Shown here piece after piece: positions 59,357-64,000 of a stretch of 64,000 bases of DNA; position 1 is the stretch's first letter, and each line of letters begins with the position of its first letter. This stretch comes from Palsa-892 sp035556215 (GTDB lineage Bacteria > Pseudomonadota > Alphaproteobacteria > Rhizobiales > Xanthobacteraceae). The notes under the pieces are model-generated. The model was not told the origin of the DNA. It saw only the letters and a list, made by a program, of their open reading frames with translations, and searched no databases. The stretch spans positions 124,001 through 188,000 of the forward strand of contig DATMFI010000027.1 of the NCBI GenBank assembly GCA_035556215.1, in the 5' to 3' direction. A program made the translations under genes and the position numbers.

Positions 59357-60154
59357 CTAGAGCTCGATCTGCATACCGTCGTAAGCCGGCTCGATCCCGG
59401 CCGGCAGTGAAACGCGCAGTTTTTCGAAATCGATATCCGAATGCAGATTGGTTAATACGCCGCGCTTCGGTTTCAGCCGTGAGATCCATTCGAGCGCTTC
59501 CTCGACGGAGAAATGGCTCGGATGCCGCCGGTAGCGCAGCGCGTCGAGCAGCCAGACATCCAGGTTCTGCAGCGCTTGCAGGCTTTCGGCCGGGAAACCG
59601 TTGACGTCCGGCGAATAGACGAGGTTGCCGAAGCGGAAGCCGAGCGCCGTCACGTTGCGGCCGTGCTGATGAAGGATCGGCAGCGCTTCGACAGGGCCGC
59701 CCTCGCCCGTGATCGTAACCGGCTGGCCGACGCTGATACGGTGCTCGTTGACGATTGGCGGGTATTCGCTGCCTTCCGGCGTGTGAAAGCAGTAGCCGAA
59801 GCGCGCATTCATGATCCGCGATGTCTGCTCGTCGAGATAGACGTCGATGCGCTTGCCTTGCGCGATCACCAGCGGCCGCACATCGTCGATGCCATGCGTA
59901 TGATCCGCGTGGTCGTGCGTGTAGAGCACGCCGTCGAGTTTGGTGATATTGGCACCGAGGAGCTGCTCGCGCAGATCGGGGCCGGTATCGACGAGGACCG
60001 CCGTTTTGCCAGACGCCGATATGCGTTCGACCAGCAGCGAACAACGGCGGCGGCGATTCTTCGGATTCTTCGGATCGCAATCGCCCCACCCCTGCCCGAC
60101 GCGCGGCACGCCGCCGGACGATCCGCAGCCAAGGATGGTGAAACGCATCGTCAT
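59357..60154 (-). CDS. MBL-fold metallohydrolase (PhnP-like)
   Basis: A 265-residue metallo-beta-lactamase-fold enzyme with the metal motif THDHADHTHGIDD and LPILHQHG, similar to phosphodiesterases of the PhnP group; substrate unknown. ATG 60154 overlaps the tatD stop by 4 bases; ATG 60148 (MRFTILGCGSSGG) is an alternative. It ends a minus-strand run tmk-holB-metG-tatD-MBL, an order common in alphaproteobacteria. Confidence 0.88.
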   Translation of the reverse strand: MTMRFTILGCGSSGGVPRVGQGWGDCDPKNPKNRRRRCSLLVERISASGKTAVLVDTGPDLREQLLGANITKLDGVLYTHDHADHTHGIDDVRPLVIAQGKRIDVYLDEQTSRIMNARFGYCFHTPEGSEYPPIVNEHRISVGQPVTITGEGGPVEALPILHQHGRNVTALGFRFGNLVYSPDVNGFPAESLQALQNLDVWLLDALRYRRHPSHFSVEEALEWISRLKPKRGVLTNLHSDIDFEKLRVSLPAGIEPAYDGMQIEL

Positions 60155-60930
60155 TCGGCCGCTTTCGGTACCTTGCTGAACAGGGTGTGAAAATTCGCGG
60201 TCGTGATGGCATGCACCCGATCGGGCGCAACGCCGCGAACGCCGGCAAGCACGCTGGCGGTTTCGACGACGTAAGCCGGTTCGTTCTTCTTGCCGCGGCG
60301 CGACAGCGGCGCAAGATACGGCGCGTCGGTTTCGACGAGAATGCGGTCTTCGGGCAGCCTGGCCGCAATCTGGCGGAGGTTTTCGCTGGTCTTGAAAGTG
60401 AGGATGCCGGAGAACGATACGTAACCGCCGAGCGCGACACCGCGCCTCGCGAGTTCCTCGCCGCCCGTAAAGCAATGCAGCACGAAGGGGAATTTCCCCT
60501 TGGCGCTTTCTTCCTCAAGAATATTCGCAGTGTCTTCGTCAGCCTCGCGCGTATGGATGACGAGCGGCAATTGCGTCTCGCGAGCGGCTGCGATGTGGCG
60601 GCGGAAGCCGCGCTCCTGCGCGTCGCGCGGGCTGTTGTCGTAGTGATAATCGAGGCCTGCTTCGCCGATGGCAACGACCTTGGGGTGTTTCGTTGCCGCT
60701 ACGAGATCGGCCACCGTGACGCCCTCTTCCTTGTCGGCGTGGTGCGGATGGGTGCCGACCGAGCAGAACACATCGTCAAAACGCTCGGCGATTGCGCGGA
60801 TGCCGGGGAATTTTCCGACCAGCGTCGAAATCGTCACCATACGCGAAAGGCCCGCGGCGCGGGCGCGGCCCACGACCGCATCGAGTTCGTTCTCAAAATA
60901 GTCGAGGTGGCAATGGCTATCGACGAGCAT
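60151..60930 (-). CDS. tatD: TatD-family hydrolase (metal-dependent DNase)
   Basis: The 259-residue TIM-barrel protein has DSHCHLD near the N-terminus, GEAGLDYHY, VIHTREAD, HCFTGG and VETDAPYLAP, the metal sites of the family. Members act as 3'-5' exonucleases or D-aminoacyl hydrolases. ATG 60930 overlaps the metG stop; the frame extends upstream only through metG shadow. Confidence 0.93.
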   Translation of the reverse strand: MLVDSHCHLDYFENELDAVVGRARAAGLSRMVTISTLVGKFPGIRAIAERFDDVFCSVGTHPHHADKEEGVTVADLVAATKHPKVVAIGEAGLDYHYDNSPRDAQERGFRRHIAAARETQLPLVIHTREADEDTANILEEESAKGKFPFVLHCFTGGEELARRGVALGGYVSFSGILTFKTSENLRQIAARLPEDRILVETDAPYLAPLSRRGKKNEPAYVVETASVLAGVRGVAPDRVHAITTANFHTLFSKVPKAAE

Positions 60931-62489
60931 CAGCCGGCTTTCTCCTCCGGCTCGACGAAGCGCGGGAAGACGCCGCTCGGCGCGGGCAACTCGGTGCCCG
61001 CCTTGAGACGGCCCGCCTCGCCCAATGATTTGAAGTCGCGCGCATCCGCCGGCACGGCGAGCAGGTCGAGCAGCTTTGCCGCGCCCGCCGGAATGAACGG
61101 CTGGGCGAGGATCGCGACCTGACGGACGACTTCCTCGGTCGTCCAAAGCACGGTTGCGAAGCGCGCGGGATCTTTCTTGCGCAATTCCCAGGGCGCTTCG
61201 CCGGCGAAATAACGGTTGGCTTCGGCGACGACCGACCAGATCGCGTTCAGCGCAAGATGAAGCTGCTGGGTGTTCATCGCTTCGCGCGCTTTCGCATACA
61301 TGCCGTCGGCGGCGGCAAGGATCGCCTTGTCGGCATCGGCAAGCTTCTCGGGGCCCGGCAGCTTGCCGCCGAGGTTCTTGGCGATCATCGAGAGCGAACG
61401 CTGCGCGAGATTGCCAAGGTCATTGGCAAGATCGGCATTGGTGCGGTTGACGATCGCCTCGTGGCTGTAATTGCCATCGTGGCCGAACGGCACTTCGCGC
61501 AGGAAAAAATAGCGCAGCGGATCGACGCCATAGGCATCGGCGAGCGCAAACGGATCGACGACGTTGCCGACCGATTTCGACATCTTCTCGCCGCGGTTGA
61601 ACAGAAAGCCGTGGCCATGCACACGCTTCGGCGGTTCGATTCCGGCCGACATCAGGAATGCCGGCCAGTAAACGGCGTGAAAGCGCACGATGTCCTTGCC
61701 GATGACGTGCAGATCGGCGGGCCAGAATTTCCTGAACGCCTCGCCATTCACATCCGGGTAGCCGGCGCCGGTGATGTAGTTGGTGAGCGCATCGACCCAG
61801 ACATACATCACGTGCTTCGGCGCGCCCGGCACCGGCACGCCCCAGGTCAGCGACGTGCGCGATACCGACAAATCCTGCAGGCCGCCCTTGACGAAACTCA
61901 CGACCTCGTTGCGGCGCGTCTCCGGCAGGATGAAATCGGGATGCTTCTCGTAGAAAGCAAGCAACTTGTCCTGATAGGCCGAGAGCTTAAAGAAGTAGGT
62001 TTCTTCTTTTGTCCATTCGACCGGCGTGCCCTGCGGGCCGCGGCGGATTTTATCTTCCCCGACGGCCGTTTCGGATTCGGCATAGAACGCTTCGTCGCGG
62101 ACCGAATACCAGCCCTCGTAGTTGCCGAGATAAATGTCACCGGCGTCGGCCATCTTCTGCCAGATCGCCTGCGAGGATTTGTAATGCGCTTCCTCGGTCG
62201 TGCGGATGAAGCGATCGTAGGAGACGTTCAGCTTGTCGCACATCGCCTTGAACAGCGGCGTGTTGCGGTTCGACAAGTCGCGCGGCGCGATGCCTTCCTT
62301 GGCGGCGGTCTGCACCATCTTGAGGCCGTGCTCGTCAACGCCGGTCTGGAAGAAAACATCGTAGCCGTCGAGGCGCTGAAAGCGCGCGATCGCGTCGGTC
62401 GCAATCGCTTCGTAGGCGTGGCCGATATGCGGCGCGCCGTTCGGATAAGAAATCGCAGTCGTGACGTAGTAACGCGGTTTGTCCGCCAT
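60930..62489 (-). CDS. metG: Methionine--tRNA ligase
   Basis: Charges tRNA-Met. The 519-residue class I synthetase has the HIGH-type motif PNGAPHIGHAYEA and KMSKS (EKMSKSVGNV) and an anticodon-binding domain. It lacks the zinc Cys pairs and the C-terminal dimer domain of the long form, so it is the short, zinc-free type. It starts 24 bases after holB. Confidence 0.97.
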   Translation of the reverse strand: MADKPRYYVTTAISYPNGAPHIGHAYEAIATDAIARFQRLDGYDVFFQTGVDEHGLKMVQTAAKEGIAPRDLSNRNTPLFKAMCDKLNVSYDRFIRTTEEAHYKSSQAIWQKMADAGDIYLGNYEGWYSVRDEAFYAESETAVGEDKIRRGPQGTPVEWTKEETYFFKLSAYQDKLLAFYEKHPDFILPETRRNEVVSFVKGGLQDLSVSRTSLTWGVPVPGAPKHVMYVWVDALTNYITGAGYPDVNGEAFRKFWPADLHVIGKDIVRFHAVYWPAFLMSAGIEPPKRVHGHGFLFNRGEKMSKSVGNVVDPFALADAYGVDPLRYFFLREVPFGHDGNYSHEAIVNRTNADLANDLGNLAQRSLSMIAKNLGGKLPGPEKLADADKAILAAADGMYAKAREAMNTQQLHLALNAIWSVVAEANRYFAGEAPWELRKKDPARFATVLWTTEEVVRQVAILAQPFIPAGAAKLLDLLAVPADARDFKSLGEAGRLKAGTELPAPSGVFPRFVEPEEKAG

Positions 62490-62513
62490 AATAAACCTTC
62501 GGGCGCGCGCTTC

Positions 62514-63551
62514 TTAAGAGGGCTGGGTCGCCTCGGAGAGCATGGCAAAAACCTTAAACACGAACGGCTTGCGATCCAAACCGAAAGCGTCGGTTTCGAT
62601 GCCGGCGCGGCGGACGTTTTCCCATGTCTCGGCAAAGCGTGCAAGGCGCGCGGGCGAAGCGCCGGGCATTGTCGCGGCTGCGGCCAACCAATCCTCAACG
62701 GTTTCGGTAAAAACATAAAAGCCGTCGCGGTCGCGCAGCGAATCGCCAAGCCGGTGCAGGCTCTCGCCATCGGGGCTCGGCAGCGCCGCGAGCAGCTTTT
62801 CGGTCATGCCGCGTACTTCCAATCCCTCGCCCATGAGCAGTGAGAGCGCATGGCGCACGCTGCCGCCGCCGGCCTCCGCCGCTTCGGCGATCTTATCGAG
62901 CGGAATATCGCCGGTTTCCTGCGCGATTCCTTTCACCGCGCGCGTGACTTCTTCCGTTGAAAGCGGACGCAGCGTGAGCTTTCGGCAGCGCGAGCGGATC
63001 GTTGCAAGCAGCCGCCCCGGCGAATGCGAGACCAGCAAGAAGAGCGAGCGCGCCGGCGGCTCCTCGAGAATTTTGAGGAGCGCGTTGGCGCCCGACTTGT
63101 TGAGGTCGTCGAGCGCATCGACGATGCAGACGCGATAACCGCCGCCCGCCGCCGTCGAGCCGAAGAATTTGACGAGCTTGCGCACTTCCCCGACCGGAAT
63201 TTCGGCGGGAGCCTTCTTGTCCTCATCCGGCGCGACCCGGCGCAACAACAGAAAATCGGGATGCGAAAGCGCCGCGATCTGATGCACCGCCGGATCGTCC
63301 GGCGAAACATCGAGATTTTTCGCCGGGAGCGGCGGATTGGACAACACAAAACGCGCAATCCGGTAGGCGAGCGTCGCTTTGCCGATGCCTTCAGGCCCGC
63401 CGATCAGCCAGGCGTGCGGGAAGCGCCCCGAATTCCATGCGTGCAGAATTTCGCCTTGCGCGGCTTCGTGCCCGGAAAGCGCGAGCGTCGTGCGCGGGTG
63501 CGGCGCTCCCGCAAGGCGATCGCCCTCCTCGCGCTCGGCTTCGGTTTTCAC
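62514..63551 (-). CDS. holB: DNA polymerase III subunit delta prime
   Basis: Clamp-loader subunit that helps open the beta clamp. The 345-residue AAA+-type protein has GGPEGIGKATLAYRIA near residue 50 and VDALDDLNKSGANALLKILEEPP, SHSPGRLLATIRSRC with the SRC motif of clamp-loader subunits. It overlaps tmk by 4 bases. Confidence 0.93.
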   Translation of the reverse strand: MKTEAEREEGDRLAGAPHPRTTLALSGHEAAQGEILHAWNSGRFPHAWLIGGPEGIGKATLAYRIARFVLSNPPLPAKNLDVSPDDPAVHQIAALSHPDFLLLRRVAPDEDKKAPAEIPVGEVRKLVKFFGSTAAGGGYRVCIVDALDDLNKSGANALLKILEEPPARSLFLLVSHSPGRLLATIRSRCRKLTLRPLSTEEVTRAVKGIAQETGDIPLDKIAEAAEAGGGSVRHALSLLMGEGLEVRGMTEKLLAALPSPDGESLHRLGDSLRDRDGFYVFTETVEDWLAAAATMPGASPARLARFAETWENVRRAGIETDAFGLDRKPFVFKVFAMLSEATQPS

Positions 63552-64000
63552 ACCGCTTCCCTTGCTTTGCTCGTATCGCGCGACGAACGCAACAACCGCT
63601 CGGACACAGCCATCCAGATGCGAACGGCGACAACGTCCGGATTGGCGTCGGCGTCGATCACCACGCAGCGCTCCGGCTCGCGTTCGGCGACGTCGAGATA
63701 GGCGGCGCGAAGCTGTTTATGAAACTCGAAGTTTTCGTTCTCGAAGCGGTCGGTATCGGCGCCGCGCTTGCTGACCCGCGTCAGGCCGATATTCGGATCG
63801 AGATCGAGCATGATCGTGAGGTCGGGCATGTCCTCGCCGACGACGAGCCGCTCCAGCGAGCGGATCAAGCGCGGATCGACATTACCGAGCGCACCCTGAT
63901 AGACGCGCGTGGAATCGATGAAGCGGTCGCAGATGACCCACGCCCCGCGCGCAAGCGCCGGGCGAATGATCGCGTCCATGTGATCGTCGCGCGCGGCGGC
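63548..64000 (-). CDS. tmk: Thymidylate kinase, C-terminal part (cut by window edge)
   Basis: Phosphorylates dTMP to dTDP. About 150 residues are visible, reading into the window edge: RDDHMDAIIRPALARGAWVICDRFIDSTRVYQG with the DRF/S motif, then LDLDPNIGLTRVSKRG and RFENENFEFHKQLRAAYLDVA. The P-loop N-terminus lies outside. It overlaps holB, the usual tmk-holB arrangement. Confidence 0.93.
   Translation of the reverse strand, partial: AAARDDHMDAIIRPALARGAWVICDRFIDSTRVYQGALGNVDPRLIRSLERLVVGEDMPDLTIMLDLDPNIGLTRVSKRGADTDRFENENFEFHKQLRAAYLDVAEREPERCVVIDADANPDVVAVRIWMAVSERLLRSSRDTSKAREAV

Noticed and set aside
59142..60674. Long open frame on the minus strand over the cyclase, MBL and tatD genes
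   Set aside because: Overlaps three well-supported genes, with Arg/Ser/Ala-rich composition and no family.
1..64000. CRISPR arrays, insertion sequences, prophage or toxin-antitoxin modules
   Set aside because: No spaced repeat arrays, transposase, integrase or phage structural motifs were seen; the XRE domain at 32.1 kb is fused to kdsA and has no toxin partner.

Overview
The window is a GC-rich, gene-dense stretch of chromosome from an alphaproteobacterium, most likely Hyphomicrobiales (Rhizobiales) near the Bradyrhizobium/Xanthobacter relatives. The evidence is the linked dusB-ntrB-ntrC-ntrY-ntrX-dat-hfq-hflX block, a PdhB with its own lipoyl domain, the direct-repeat GTTC-N7-GTTC LexA box, fused IspDF, LpxI instead of LpxH, and the order gltA-gltX-comEC-lexA-moeA-moaC-trpCDG-trpE-ppiD-tpiA-secG-pyrG-kdsA-eno-pdh. 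No insertion sequence, prophage, CRISPR array, rRNA or intact tRNA was seen. Both edges cut genes: uppS on the left and tmk on the right.

Layout. 1-10.5 kb: an envelope operon (uppS, cdsA, dxr, rseP, bamA, lpxD, fabZ, lpxA, lpxI, lpxB), then a fabH-type synthase and a shared terminator. 11.7-19.5 kb: gltA, gltX, comEC, lexA, moeA and moaC. 19.5-25.5 kb: trpC, trpD, trpG, trpE and a PpiD-type foldase on the minus strand. 25.6-36.3 kb: central metabolism (tpiA, pyrG, kdsA, queF, eno) interleaved with accessory genes (a family 2 glycosyltransferase, a small secreted protein, a 40-residue membrane protein, an SDR lacking its catalytic Tyr/Lys, a VOC protein and an MFS exporter). 36.3-44.8 kb: a tRNA-Lys fragment, ftsB, the pyruvate dehydrogenase cluster pdhA-pdhB-(GFA)-(DUF5076)-pdhC-lpdA, a small stress membrane protein, lipA and a Coq10/RatA-like protein. 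44.8-55.2 kb: cinA, ispDF, dusB, two nitrogen two-component systems, dat and hfq. 55.2-64 kb: hflX, mazG, a diguanylate cyclase, and a minus-strand cluster of tmk, holB, metG, tatD and an MBL hydrolase.

The most unusual object is at 32.07-33.19 kb. The kdsA gene (KDO-8-phosphate synthase, committed step of the LPS sugar KDO) carries a complete Cro/CI-type helix-turn-helix domain fused in frame to its N-terminus. Just upstream lies a 40-bp near-perfect dyad (19 of 20 base pairs, core AGTGAAATTTCACT). This looks like an enzyme that is also a DNA-binding regulator next to its own operator. An MFS exporter follows 74 bp downstream.

Functionally the window combines outer-membrane building (BamA, lipid A, KDO), the carbon path from triose phosphate and enolase through pyruvate dehydrogenase to citrate synthase, nitrogen sensing (NtrBC/NtrYX), RNA regulation (Hfq) and SOS control (LexA). 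Start codons were chosen from ribosome-binding sites, overlaps and family N-termini; alternatives are given where the choice is uncertain.
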